64,000 nt of DNA, taken from NCBI RefSeq assembly GCF_000330505.1, contig NW_004191777.1:720128-784127 (forward strand), in the 5' to 3' direction. Origin of the DNA: Entamoeba invadens IP1 (lineage: Eukaryota > Evosea > Mastigamoebida > Endamoebidae). The notes beneath the pieces were generated by a model. The model worked only from the letters and a program-made list of their open reading frames with translations. It had not been told where the DNA came from and did not search any database. This document shows positions 31,201 to 41,674 of the stretch, piece after piece (positions within the stretch are counted from its first letter, which is position 1; every line of letters starts with the position of its first letter). A program made the translations under genes and the position numbers.

Positions 31201-31624
31201 TACACTTAAACTACAAATTGGTAAAGGTGCCCCAGAAAGCTTTGATCTGAACTACGAAATTGATGGACCAAGTGAAATAATCAACCTCCAACTTACAGTT
31301 AAATGTGACGGTAATGGTATTTACACACGACGCGGGGGCGATGTTTATCGGCAATTGTTATTTTTAGACTACCTCAACGGTGTTAGCATAGACTTTCAGC
31401 AACACGTATTCAATGGTACAGACAATGTGTTGTTGGGCTTTGAGATCCAATCTGCAGATATCAGGTATGATGGGTTTGGTCTTCCAGTTCAAACACCAAA
31501 TGGGTACCAAAATGGTGCTTTAGTGTTTTGTGTGCGTCTTGTGACTGATCAGAAAGACTTGTCTCCCGATGACATTGAACTGAATCAACTCGCCTACAAC
31601 ATCAAATTCAGAGAATTTCATTAA
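28295..31624 (+). CDS. UPF1: UPF1-like RNA helicase (SF1)
   Basis: 1109 aa, single exon. The N-terminus (about 8-100) is the Cys/His-rich UPF1 zinc domain (CCYCHS, CAQCGKRIC, CTECGD, CIKC), which in other species binds UPF2. The helicase core follows: Walker A GPPGTGKST at 369-377, motif II GDEASQALEPE, GDFNQLPP, QYRMHP, VDSFQGSEKE and RRMNVALTRARKGL. UPF1 drives nonsense-mediated mRNA decay. After the core there is a Gln-rich linker and a C-terminal region of about 170 residues (about 940-1109) that looks beta-rich and is not part of standard UPF1. Confidence 0.9.
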   Translation: MSQPNLTCCYCHSVEGVLECAQCGKRICNGALSNSSKCQLLVHIIKRQHFSIKCNGLVLACTECGDTNVFNLFFETDTPIFYCIKCLKKKPDDFRKACQYNLVNDGAIDLSNMQFPHSPGVCSLDEVYKEEGIQDETFDLIGVHTTNRYNNTNIYAKIYIKLLEFEEENKGWEDSTVQKSNIKFVPNDTGTKVYISKQLLCFINARPADMIILVGGGDKSPIKTETREEIEHNIKGYFPRADFVVFGHIKTINKTSVLELDPMLFGGSDLSSLMNTSSEFMNYSKVFRVYCYKAKNSFLNSKKVMSQFGNSQLTDYKKAILGIQQFTNTNTFTLNDINTDFSGRTLDLNDSQKNAVLQGLNCNCSLIVGPPGTGKSTVAVALVQNLMVYKQHFVDGIDIQQKILVSGPSNNAVNALCEKLIENDIECVRIVVDNKYTNMSTKVFHKTLMYKVYTFLLKTFQEVDDVNKINVRKFLDVFERKVQQFLTDSDKDKLASLELIYNTTPEIKRDFKTFNDFLQTQDDALWNKVSGGADFNDDQIIRKIMKNYQDVILNDCEVVCATLSKQISGVKFWCTIGDEASQALEPETLKAINEVKKVVLIGDFNQLPPTVVTTKAKQGGLDLSMFERLIQNKVFTTLLNVQYRMHPAISSFPSKNFYKGNLHDGVTEQQRSDPRLDHFFPVEHWPVVFIHHEGKESVGENGASYYNVNEVGIVTAVIGELKNRGFQDRELGIISTYNSQIQLISENIEKQGNIQTSSVDSFQGSEKEIIVLSCVRSNERLGIGFVSDHRRMNVALTRARKGLVVVGNMRTLSTDQNWRKLILTYGEKQCVVSLQTFPFKFTKIPIQVSQTIKTEAIHQVLYSIDNNLAFNKQERELQQTQDTPFNIPESLLKNIPKTVFIPELHSEQTQLNVSQQTYQKLIKTPYPKAVDIPQPSPIIKQTRNVVQTQLVPIDNYIEGCDEMIQFEGHTLKLQIGKGAPESFDLNYEIDGPSEIINLQLTVKCDGNGIYTRRGGDVYRQLLFLDYLNGVSIDFQQHVFNGTDNVLLGFEIQSADIRYDGFGLPVQTPNGYQNGALVFCVRLVTDQKDLSPDDIELNQLAYNIKFREFH

Positions 31625-31821
31625 CTCTTATACATTTTATAGTTTATATATTGTAAATTAATAGTTAAAATTCAATTGTTTTCTTCCCGAGTTAACAATG
31701 GTATAAATGCCATCATTGAATAACTCGAATAACTCTAAAGTCGGGCAAAGAGCTATAAAGTATAGTTAAAGTGTTATTAAGAATAAGAAAAAGAAACCCA
31801 ACTGAACTCGAAAATGGGAGG

Positions 31822-32283
31822 ATGTCTGCACCAAAACCAATACCACTTTCTTCGTTGTCAGCGCGTGACCTTTCTGGACTGCATCAGACCCTTCAGAATG
31901 AATTGTCTGATTTACAGCAGAGCTACGAGGATTTGTATTCGGTCCAACAGACATACTTAGACAACAAAGACATAATAAAAAACTTGAAGAATGACCGCGT
32001 CGTTGGGAAGCCAATGCTTGTCCCAATGAATCAGTCTCTTTATATGAATGGAACTATTGATTCCTACGACAGAGTTATCATTGATGTCGGAGCAAATTAC
32101 TTCATCTCAAAGAAGCTTCCCGCTGCTTTGGAGTTCTACGACAGAAAAATCAAATTTGTCGAAGAACAGAAAGAAAAAATCCTAAAAATTATCACTGAGA
32201 GAAAAGATATGATCGGCGCAGTCCAAGAGCAAATCGGGAACATCCTCGCAACACCAGCTCCACAAATCCCACAGCAGAAATAA
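31822..32283 (+). CDS. Prefoldin subunit 5
   Basis: 153 aa from the ATG of MSAPKPIPLSSL; the open frame extends upstream but without an ATG. It has the alpha-type prefoldin build: an N-terminal helix (LHQTLQNELSDLQQSYEDL), the central beta hairpins with LVPMNQSLYMNGTID and VIIDVGANYFISK, and a C-terminal helix. These features match subunit 5 (GIM5). Prefoldin hands unfolded actin and tubulin to the CCT chaperonin in the cytosol. Confidence 0.85.
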   Translation: MSAPKPIPLSSLSARDLSGLHQTLQNELSDLQQSYEDLYSVQQTYLDNKDIIKNLKNDRVVGKPMLVPMNQSLYMNGTIDSYDRVIIDVGANYFISKKLPAALEFYDRKIKFVEEQKEKILKIITERKDMIGAVQEQIGNILATPAPQIPQQK

Positions 32284-32414
32284 ATTTTTGTCGTATTTTG
32301 GTCACACGTGGTATAGTTCTTTTTTATAATTCTTTTATAATATTTTTACTAGTATCTTGGTGATGTGTAAATGCAAGTGGAACTGAATTTGAGGTAGTCA
32401 AACTTGAAAAAAAG

Positions 32415-32955
32415 ATGAATTTTGTGAACGAAGACGTCCTCCTTGATAAAGATGCGTTAAACGAAACAGCAGCTTTCACCGTGGAAGAACCTTGTCAATG
32501 TCTCGAACTTTCACTTCGAACTGTTTGTTGTGTTTATTGGCTAATTAAACAAAAATGAGTCATAGCGAATATTTGGGTTCTTAATAACATTCACCATCGG
32601 CGGGACGTTACTCATCATATGCATTCCACTACTTGGAACAGTACTTGTTGCACCAACAGTGTTTGCGATTGTCTATACCATTGCTATATCACTCATCTTC
32701 TGCTCGATGTTCTTCTTGTATGGACCAAAGCAACAGTTTAATAAATTGATATCCTCTCCACTCAGATTTATAGCGTTTTTGATATGTTTAGCGACAACGA
32801 TATTCACACTCTTTTGTGTCTTCAAATTCAGATTCTTGTTGGTCATTATTATATCAATTATTTTACAACTCGCAGCTTCTTCGTTCTACGGATTCTCACT
32901 ACTTCCCTTTGCGCAAAATATTTGGGAGAAATGCACGAAAGGGAGAAAGGAGTGA
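32415..32955 (+). CDS. SFT2-like vesicle transport protein, two exons
   Basis: Exons 32415-32522 and 32566-32955, joined in phase 0 over a 43-bp intron (GTTTGT donor, TAG acceptor), give 165 aa. The short acidic N-terminus (CLELSLRTR at the splice) matches the CPSLSLKTRL-type entry of SFT2. Four TM helices follow, with FAIVYTIAI, LYGPKQQFNKL (family: MGPWKQLK) and the closing YGFSLLPFAQN. SFT2/GOT1 proteins act in retrograde traffic to the Golgi and in vesicle fusion. Exon 1 is needed for the family's N-terminal motif. Confidence 0.85.
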
Positions 32956-33150
32956 TTCTGTTATTTTGTTCTTTTATGTTTTTTACTATAACATATAAAA
33001 TTTTAATTATAAAAACAACTAAAGAATTGACTAATATTAAAAAGTTTTCATTGAACGGGTTTGTAGTTAAATTACAATAAAAGAACTTAATTGTACTTTA
33101 CAAAGAAATAGGCATTCCCTTTGCTAACAGCCGAACTGAAATATTTTTTC

Positions 33151-34205
33151 ATGGACTTAGCAACAAGTGCACTGGTTGATGGGATTATTCTTGTTGTGTT
33201 TTTTGGACTACTTTTAACATTCACTGTGATTAATAATTTGTTGCGTGTGTTTAACTTGTTTAGAAACAAACACTTTGAAAGCATTTCGTGGTTGGGGCCA
33301 AGAGCAGTTTTTAGAGGCGGAAACTATTTTACTTTACTCGTTGGATTTACACAAGGGATTGTTTGTTTGTGTTATGTCAACAAAGGAGATTCATTTGACT
33401 TTTTCTTAGGGTATCAGGTGTGTAACATGGCGATGACATACGGACTTTTATTTACGTTTTTCTTTACAATAACCACTGTGTTTGTTTTATCTATTTCTTC
33501 TTAATTGTGTGGTTCTATTATTTGATATTTACAAATTGTTTTAAAAAGCGACTGAATCACAGAAAAAACCAAATTACTCGTATTATGCAGACCAAAGAGT
33601 CACAGCTGACTCAGTGGTTTGATGGGATCAATTCGTTTAATGTTGGATTTTCAGTGCTTGGTCTTGTTTCCAATTTTTCTCTCTTATTATTTAGTGAGTC
33701 CTTATGGAATAAACAGGGTTGTTTTACAAGTTTGTTATTCATATTTTGATGTTTTACACTTAAAAATGGTTGTGGAAAATACCATAAGGGTACTAAGAGG
33801 ATAGGAGAAGCTGCATATTCTGAGACTGTATTTTCGATGTTATTTGGGTTTGAAAGTTCGTTGCAATTTCTCATGTGCACACTTTCGATGACATTATTTA
33901 TCGTATATTTAAAGCATATTTTTGGTATTTTCGTCGATGAAGATTTCAAAAAGATGAAAGTCCGAGAGGTGGTCTGTTCCTCTGTAATATTGATAACATT
34001 TTTCATTCATGCTATAGCCAGTTTCTTTCTTAATGGCCTATCGACAGCATTGAATGAAATGACTTCTAAAGATACCAAATTTTATCAGGCATATACCAAT
34101 TACAGAGACCAGTTTTTAAACCCATATACAGATTGGATATTCTTTGTTATTACTGGCGTGACACCATTATTGACTTTGCAGATGATGGTCGATTATCCAT
34201 TCTAA
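33151..34205 (+). CDS. Seven-TM membrane protein, three exons
   Basis: Exons 33151-33479, 33563-33729 and 33805-34205 (introns of 83 and 75 bp, both GTTTGT donors, CAG and TAG acceptors, phases 2 and 1) give 298 aa. Seven hydrophobic segments are seen, for example GIILVVFFGLLLTFTVI, FTLLVGFTQGIVCLCYV and VVCSSVILITFFIHAIASFF. There is no signal peptide. The topology is that of a GPCR or a TOM1/GPR137-like protein; no diagnostic motif lets me choose. The 3' end is unsure: a second hydrophobic frame at 34206-34351 ending in a basic tail could be a further exon, but I found no clean junction. Confidence 0.6.
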
Positions 34206-35763
34206 TTCATTTATTTTATATTGTTGTATTATCAAACGCTTTAATTATATGTACTGTTCTTATTTGTCTTAAAGTTTGTATTCAAACGAGGTGTAAATCC
34301 AGGAGATTGGATCATGTGAATAAGAAATCGAAATGTAAAAAGATAATGTAAAATTCACAAATTGATTTTTATTCGCAATTTGGAATTAAAAATGAGGGGG
34401 TTACCCAAAATAATTATTTAAATTAACACATCAAAAAAAGTAAACCACACATTCAAATTTGGGAGTGAAAGCCACTACATGTCGCTTTTCTTATTTATTG
34501 TTTTTTCGTTAAAATGAAGTCGACATTATTCATAGCAAGATAAGTGACGTTAAACTCCAAATTGTGGTTTTAAAAATTGAAGATAAACGAAGATACAATC
34601 GATATTTTAATTATTTTCAAACTATTATTTCTAGATATGTTTCATATATCGAAATTTTTTCAAAAAAAAGGTGATTTTTATCATTAAGGAAATTACATTG
34701 TAATTATAGACTGACAATCTCAACTCATTTGAATAAGTTTATTATAAACAATAAAATTTTATCTAATTTTGTGGGATATTTACGTGATTTACAAAGTATT
34801 GTTTTATACGAAACTATTAATACACTTAATTACTTATTATTAATTATTATAAGATTTGGTCTATTATTGGTGAATTGCTCATTTTTAAACTTTGATTTTC
34901 GAAAAAAATAATCTCTGTTTTTAATGGGTAATAATGGCGAATAATGCTGATAATTTGTTCAATTGATATATTACGTCATATAATACCGTATTTAAAGGTT
35001 TTTACCGTTTTAATTATTTAAAAGTGAACAATGGGTAATTTCTTTTCGTTAAAGTTTTTGAGAAAAACGAACTGGCAAATTGGAACAATAATCACTTCAA
35101 TTTAGTAAAAAATTATTTAGCCTTTGTTATTGATAAAAAACACTTGTTTAAAGAAAAACAACGGGATGATTTCTCAATAACAAACCATGTTTACCAAAAT
35201 GAAAAAACACCATTTTTTTGAATTATTATTAATATGATTATTGTTTTTTAGTACCATTTTTCCCGATTTGTTGCAAAATAAAAGACTGTGTTTTTATTTC
35301 AAATAGGAGTAGTCAATTGAAATTTGAAGAATAATAAAAGTCATTTTAAACAAGTGGTTTTGGGATGATGGAATTACATATATATGAATATTGGTTGTTA
35401 ATATCATTCAATATTTGTTTTACATTACAATAACAATAGCAAAAGTAATTATCTTCCCAAAACATATCAAAACAAATTTCACATCACTTACTTGAAAAAA
35501 TGTTTATTTTCAACAATTTTATTTTAAAAATGTTTTAATTGGTACTTCGAACAAGTAAATACCAATAAGAAACACACTTGGTGATTTAATTTATCAGTTT
35601 ATTTTCGAATACCATTGTAAATTAATATTTCCGCATTTGGTGATTGTTTCGATGAAAAATTTTGAAAAAGCGAATACATCCACATAATTCACTAATTATT
35701 GAAAATGCCTTTTTTAAAAACAAACGATTCGACTATTAAAACTCTCTCAAATTAAATCATTCA
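34206..35763 (+). other. Intergenic, mostly AT-rich
   Basis: About 1.55 kb. The first 150 bp hold a plus-strand frame with a TM-like stretch (IVVLSNALIICTVLICL) and a Lys/Arg tail that may belong to the seven-TM gene. The rest is spacer; TTTTTCCCGATTTGTTGC near 35257-35274 is a copy of the motif listed under findings. Nothing else is recognised. Confidence 0.45.
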
Positions 35764-38688
35764 ATGATCTTTTTACTCTTAGCCACGTCTGTTGTTGCGT
35801 TCAATTGTTCCAAAGGTTGCTCATCAGGGTGCATTGCAGACTACGCATGTAGTTCAAAGTGTTCGTCTTCTTATGATGACGACAATTCATGTCTTTCGTG
35901 CAAAGGTGTCTACACTATTTACACGGACGAAACCATTTATTTACCCCGTAACGACGAGTGTGTCCCAAAGAATAATGTTATTGACAAAAACAATTGGCTC
36001 CCACCCGATGATAAAATTGAGGAAATTTTCTTGAGCACACCAGTTTCATTCACATTTGATGAATCAAGTGATGTTGATTATAGTTTTTGTACATACAATC
36101 CAAGATACCGAATTGGAAAATGGTTTCGACTGGATATGTCAACTATCACAGACCCATATATTTGGATCAAAATGGACAAGGACATTGGAGTGGACGTGTC
36201 TATAGACATCAGTCATTCACAAAAAGGCAGTAAATACGGAATATGCACTGCCCATACCAATTCACCTGTTTCGAAATTAACATGTTCAATGAAAGGCCCT
36301 GTAATTAATCCAAGAGATTCAATTACGAACAAAGTTATTGTCAATTTTGATTACTTCTTCTTTGTTTCAATGTCTGAGGAACGTACAACTCATTTAAACT
36401 TAACCGTTGAGAAGTCTGCTGATAAGATATGGGATATCTCATATGAAATCAAACAAGATGATATCGACTATTTGTCACAACACTTGGGGACATACCGCGA
36501 GCTCCAAATGCCAATGGAAAACTTTGGGGTCTTCCATTTCCCAGTTTGTATGCCAACGTTCTTACTGAAGATGGTTGTCTTCACTATCAACTTCAATGGT
36601 AATTACTCGCTTCTTATCAGCACCAAAAAGTCAAATAGAATGAATTTTCTAGAAGAATTTGGCGTTATCAATAATGGTGGGAAAGTCTCCACTGAATGTA
36701 TTGGTCTTTGGAATGGAGCAAGAAATGGTGTCCTAACTGAGACGGACCGCCAAGGTATCGAAGTAAAATTGAGTGGTAGCAACAAAACAAGGTACTTCAC
36801 ACTTATTACACCAAACTTTTTCTCTGATCTCGACGTTCAATACCAAGTGATCTGCCCTAACAACTGTAACCAAGATACTCACAAAGGTGCATGTAACACA
36901 AATGAAGCAAGATGTATGTGCATTGATGGTTATGGTGGCGATGATTGCCATCAACTGTGTTATTACAACAACGCTTGGACTGTAAAAGATTATAGTGGGT
37001 TGTGTAAATATGGCACTGAAAATTGTGACTCCAATTGTGGGTGCGTCAATGGGACTACTCTCTCAAATGACAATTTATGTGTCACCCCCGCANNNNNNNN
37101 NNNNNNNNNNNNNNNNNNNNNNNNNNNNNNNNNNNNNNNNNNNNNNNNNNNNNNNNNNNNNNNNNNNNNNNNNNNNNNNNNNNNNNNNNNNNAATATCAC
37201 TTTTATATCAATGGATCTGTCAATCTTGAGCCTGGTAAGTCTTCAAAATATAATATGAGCCCGGAGTACCTAGACTTCGGCAACGACACAAAACCAACAG
37301 AGATTAGAGATACACGCTTTGAGAAAATCGAAGTGAAAAATTACTCTCGGAACAAAGAGTTTGTTATATCTATAAATATAGAAGTAATAATACTTTAATT
37401 GGTTCTAACGTATAGTATGATGATAATATTCCATACCCCAAATAACCCAAAATTTGTGTTCCACTTTGAACCACAAGTCGTCTTCTTATCTCCAAGAAGA
37501 ATGAAATTGGTGACATGCTACATGACTATCAACTGCACAACACGAATCCGTGGTATGAAAATACCGTACACTGTGTGGTTCAGTAAATCAAAGTCATCTC
37601 TGTTAGAAATTGCTGAACATCTGAAAGACAAGAACTTCGATGTATGGCAAGCGGACGATCAGACTAAAATGGACCATTTGTGTAAAAAGGTCATCAGACA
37701 CATTCACCACAATTTCACAATATCAACAGACGCTGCAAGTTCCACGCACATTGATATGGACGAGTTGAATATCTCTGAGAATCCAATAGCCGAAGGCGCA
37801 ATGGGTAGAGTGTACATAGGAAGTTACCGTAGTGTTCCAGTCGCTGTAAAGCAATTTCGATGGGAGAGTTTGAGCACAGAAGAAGTTGAAGAGTTGAAAA
37901 GAAATGTGATCCAAGAGTGTGAAATCATGAGTAAACTCAGAAACCCGTTCATTGCAAATTACATGGGTTCTGTCACTTACATCCAACAAGTCTCCATGGT
38001 GATTCAATTCTTTGTGTTGGGATCTTTAGGAGAGTACTTAAGAAAGGAAAAGATTGACTATGTGCCGCTTCCATACAAATTAAAAGTTCGAATGCTATAC
38101 GACACGTCAAGAGGAATGGAGTTTCTTCATGAAAATCGAATCATGCACTTGGACTTAAAGCCAGATAATCTATTGGTCAATTCATTAGACCCAAATAGTG
38201 CGTGTTCCATCAAAATAACAGACTTTGGAACGTCCCGATTCACTAAAAAGACTATCAAAAATAAAGAAGATAAGGGTCTTGGCACACCCGCTTATGCTGC
38301 TCCAGAAACATTCCACGACGAATACACAAACGCAGGTGATGTCTATTCATTCGCTATTACAGCATGGGAATTGTATTACCAAGACGAGCCGTATAAGACA
38401 TTTAAGTCGGTATTTGAAATCAAGACATATGTGGAGGAAGGCAAGAGACTTCAGATTGACGAAGGAATGCCGTACTTACTGAAGAACTTAATTGAGACGT
38501 GTTGGAACACTTCAGCAACACTGCGCCCACAATTCGACTCGATCACCAAGAAACTTGTGAAGATCGACGAGGACATATCGGACTTGATGAATCAAGAGTC
38601 CGTCAATTATCAAGAGAAAATCGAGCAAGTCATCAATAAAAGAATGGACCGGCTCAACTCCAGCATCAACTTAATAACAAAGGAATAA
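35764..38688 (+). CDS. Transmembrane receptor kinase (TMK), broken by an assembly gap
   Basis: Parts are 35764-37092 (signal peptide and Cys-rich ectodomain), a 100-N gap, 37193-37358, a 57-bp intron (GTTTGT...TAG, phase 2) and 37416-38688. Before the gap the ectodomain has Cys clusters near the N-terminus and an EGF-like run (CPNNCNQDTHKGACN and CMCIDGYGGDDC). After it comes the TMK pre-kinase region (FGNDTKPTEIRD, FVFHFEPQVVFL) and a full kinase: AEGAMGRVY loop, VAVKQF Lys, HLDLKPDN, DFG, APE. The TM helix must lie in the gap. The HRD Arg is Leu. Such kinases sense surface cues in Entamoeba. Confidence 0.85.
37093..37192. other. Assembly gap (100 N)
   Basis: Exactly 100 N, the usual placeholder for a gap of unknown length. 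It interrupts the TMK gene between ectodomain and juxtamembrane region, so the TM helix and an unknown amount of ectodomain are missing. That the reading frame matches on both sides is not meaningful. Confidence 0.98.
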
Positions 38689-38761
38689 ATCAATTGTGTT
38701 TTTGAGTTGAGTTTTTGAATGCGATTTTAAAGATAAAGAGAAACTTAAAAAGACCAAAGAA

Positions 38762-40948
38762 ATGGATGTGGGTGGTAGACTGTACTTTGAACACAAGAAC
38801 GAACAACAACAAAAACAGTTTGAGTTGGAGAAGAACAAATTCAGGTGTGGGAACTTGTTTGAAGGAGTTGTGATATGGGTGACTGGGAACACAACCCCAA
38901 CAGCTTCCGTGTTAAGGACTTTAGTTGTACAACGAGGAGGGAAGTGTGAGATGAAGTATTCAACAAAGAATGTGACACATATCGTCGCAACGAACTTATC
39001 TTTGTCACACAAAATGAAGTATGAAGGAAAGGTAGTAGTTCACCCCAACTGGATATTAGATTCAATCAAGTTTGGGACTAAACAGAGTACTGATCAGTAC
39101 GACGTTATTAATAAAAGTAAAGAAAAAAGGAAACAGCAAGTGAAGCAATTCGAAAGAAACTTTTTTAATCAAAATGCGGTACTTGCATTCTACGAAATTT
39201 GGGAAGTCGTCTTCACAGAGAAAATTAGAGAGGAGTTTGTCTTCAAAGGGAACGCGTCTTATCAACATGTGATGAGCATTAAATGCGATTCTGTGTATAG
39301 AGACACAGCACTGATGAATCACCCCGAATTCGATACCAAAGATTTTATTGTATCGAATGGGACAGATAAATCACTCATCAAGTGGTGTAGTGAAGGACTC
39401 AAACAAAAAGGTATAACAGAAGGTATGACAACAGAACAAGCTCGTAAAATGGTTTCAAATATTAACGTAATAAAAATGGACTTTGAGTTGTATGAGCGTC
39501 AAGTAAAGACACTTCTAACGTTGATCACTTCAAATTATAAATATTCAGTGATTGCGATATTGAGCTTTGATGAATATATCGTTGGAATACCAAACACTCA
39601 ATTAAATATGGAGTCACTGTACCAAACAAAAAATCAAATTGAAAGGGAAATTAAGTGGCCGATGAAAATTGGTGTTGGAGTGAATTCAACAACCGCTTTG
39701 ATTGCAATGAATTTGACAACATTCCCACAAATAGGAGTTCTTGTTGATAAAGTTTGTTATTATAATTATCACCCACTGTGTAAAAACACTAATTGGTAGA
39801 TTGAAGAACAAATCGCACAAGTTGGTATAGAGAAACTCCCTTTTATAAAAGTGTCCACTTTAAAGAAGTGCATTGCCTTAAATATTACGACATGTGAACA
39901 AATTCAGCAACTCAAAGAAATTGAATTACTCAAATGTTTTACACATAAAGAGACTGAGAAATTACAGAAGTTGTCACTGGGTAAAGAAATGTATCAAAGT
40001 AATGAAAGCTTGACGATAAAGGTGGAACTCAAACGGAATGTAGTTATAGAGAATGAGGAAGATGAACAAGCGTTTGTATTTCAGATATGTCTTGAAATAT
40101 CTCGTCTGCTCGAGTACAACAAAGTGCGAGGGAGTGTGCTGACGTTGAAAATAGAAACGGAGTCGAACGGAGAGTACAATAAAATAGAGAGAACGACTCT
40201 CATTAGAGAAACGAGTGACCCATCTCTCATTAACAAAACCGTCCAATCTCTCTTAAATAAGTTACATGTGGAGTATTCGAACATTAAAACGTTTGTGTTG
40301 CACATCAAAAGACTCAAAAAAGTCACAACAGCACAAATTAAAGAATCGAACATCTTCCAACAAATTTTGGCAGCTAAACAGAAAGAAAATTCAAATGAGA
40401 AACAAATGGATATGAAACAATCAAACTTTGTTAACCCCCCAAGAGCATCGCAAATTGATATGACGGTACTCAACGCATTACCTTCAAATTTGAAGAACGA
40501 AATTATTCATTATTATGCGAGTGATTACAATATATACAATAACCCTCAAATTACATTTGAAAATGAAACAGTGTTTGTTGCCATTCTTTTGTTATTCATT
40601 ACTTGACAAATGAAAGTAACTTTAAGAGTCTTCGAAAAGAAAGAAGAAAGAACAGACGACGTCGAGTTGTTTGAAATTGAAAAGAATGAAATTGTAATAC
40701 CGTTGCTTGTTAAGTACCTCAAGTCACAAAAAAGACTCACATTATTTCATGCAGAATTAGTCATGCAATACTTGAAGTGTCTCATCAAAAAAAACATGTT
40801 CACCGAGGTACTCGAAATCAATAATGTTCTCAATAAAACACTCTTAGAAGACAATTTCAAAAACTTTTTGGAGATAGTAAACCACTACACAGACACAATG
40901 TATTCGCATGCGTTTGGTCAGTTCATCGACTCGATCTATAACTCTTAA
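38762..40948 (+). CDS. REV1: REV1-like Y-family protein, three exons
   Basis: Exons 38762-39751, 39800-40572 and 40627-40948; introns of 48 and 54 bp have GTTTGT donors and TAG/AAG acceptors. Intron 1 length is a multiple of three and contains an in-frame TAG. The product is 694 aa. A BRCT domain lies at about 30-110 (VVIWVTGN, VTHIVA, VVHPNWILDSI). The Y-family region has KGITEGMTTEQARKM, the palm SFDEYIVGI and a little-finger part. A ubiquitin-binding UBM is at about 547-566 (IDMTVLNALPSNLKNEII), then a helical C-terminal domain. The first metal-binding Asp of the palm appears replaced by Lys174. REV1 organises translesion synthesis. Confidence 0.82.
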
Positions 40949-41141
40949 AAATGAATTAAAAATCATTCTATTTGTTAATATAAATTATATTATTTTTGTT
41001 ATTCTATTATATTAATACAGTTTACTATATAACAATAGCAATAGTACAGAGAAGTATTTTGGTAGAGAGAAAGAAGAAAAACATCCAGAAAGTGTACCTT
41101 GATTTTTTCATAGATGCAAACTTAGAACGGAATAAGACTAG

Positions 41142-41585
41142 ATGGAAGGAGTTGAAGGAGAAAAGAAGCCAGAAGTAATAAAAGAAGGAGAACACTTCTA
41201 TAGCGATGAAGAAAACTACGAATCGATGCCGCCTATTCCACACCCCGTCGAAGTCAAAATAGAAGAAGCGCCAGTTGAGAAAAAAGAAGATGTTCAAGTC
41301 ATCACACCTCAGCCGAAGTGTTGGGTTCAAAGTTGCATGAATAAGCCTTGCCAATTTGTTGTACGTATAACTTTGTGGATGAAAGAGAGTGTATTAAAAT
41401 GCTTTGATTACACATTTTACGTGCTCGTCAACTCGTCGAAAATCTTCATCCAATTTACAAAACGCCCTGTTGTGAAAAAGGTTATTGGAGGAACAATGAC
41501 TGTTGCATTAGTTGGTGTTGCGATGTACTCTTTTGGTTACATTCCTATGCGATACTTGGAGGAAGTCTCGTCCCTTCTCCTTTAA
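41142..41585 (+). CDS. Small membrane-anchored protein, acidic N-terminus
   Basis: 147 aa. The first 55 residues are acidic and Pro-rich (EEAPVEKKEDVQV), the middle is amphipathic with four Cys, and one TM helix lies near the C-terminus (VIGGTMTVALVGVAMYSFGYI, about 116-136, cited in part) with a short tail. No signal peptide. This is tail-anchored topology, as in outer-membrane proteins of mitochondria or ER proteins. I do not recognise the family. Its stop lies 89 bp before the DUF1764 gene on the same strand, and a fused model is not fully excluded. Confidence 0.6.
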   Translation: MEGVEGEKKPEVIKEGEHFYSDEENYESMPPIPHPVEVKIEEAPVEKKEDVQVITPQPKCWVQSCMNKPCQFVVRITLWMKESVLKCFDYTFYVLVNSSKIFIQFTKRPVVKKVIGGTMTVALVGVAMYSFGYIPMRYLEEVSSLLL

Positions 41586-41674
41586 CAAACATTTTCTTCT
41601 TGTTAGGGTTACAGTTTTCTTTTTTTCATGAACCGAAAGTGCAAAAGAATTGGAAAACCCATATCAACAAGTAT

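Noticed and set aside
33483..33562. A hydrophobic frame (FIYFFLIVWFYYLIF) as an eighth TM helix of the seven-TM protein
   Set aside because: It is in a different frame from the exon before it, no acceptor exists to join them, and it lies fully inside a consensus GTTTGT...CAG intron that is in phase.
35764..35764. A mobile element or retroelement in the window
   Set aside because: No reverse transcriptase, transposase, long terminal repeat or target duplication was found in any frame.
41586..41674. Fusing the 147-aa membrane protein to the DUF1764 protein by a splice at the TTAG near 41606
   Set aside because: No GTTTGT donor is in phase, and DUF1764 proteins are normally small and separate.
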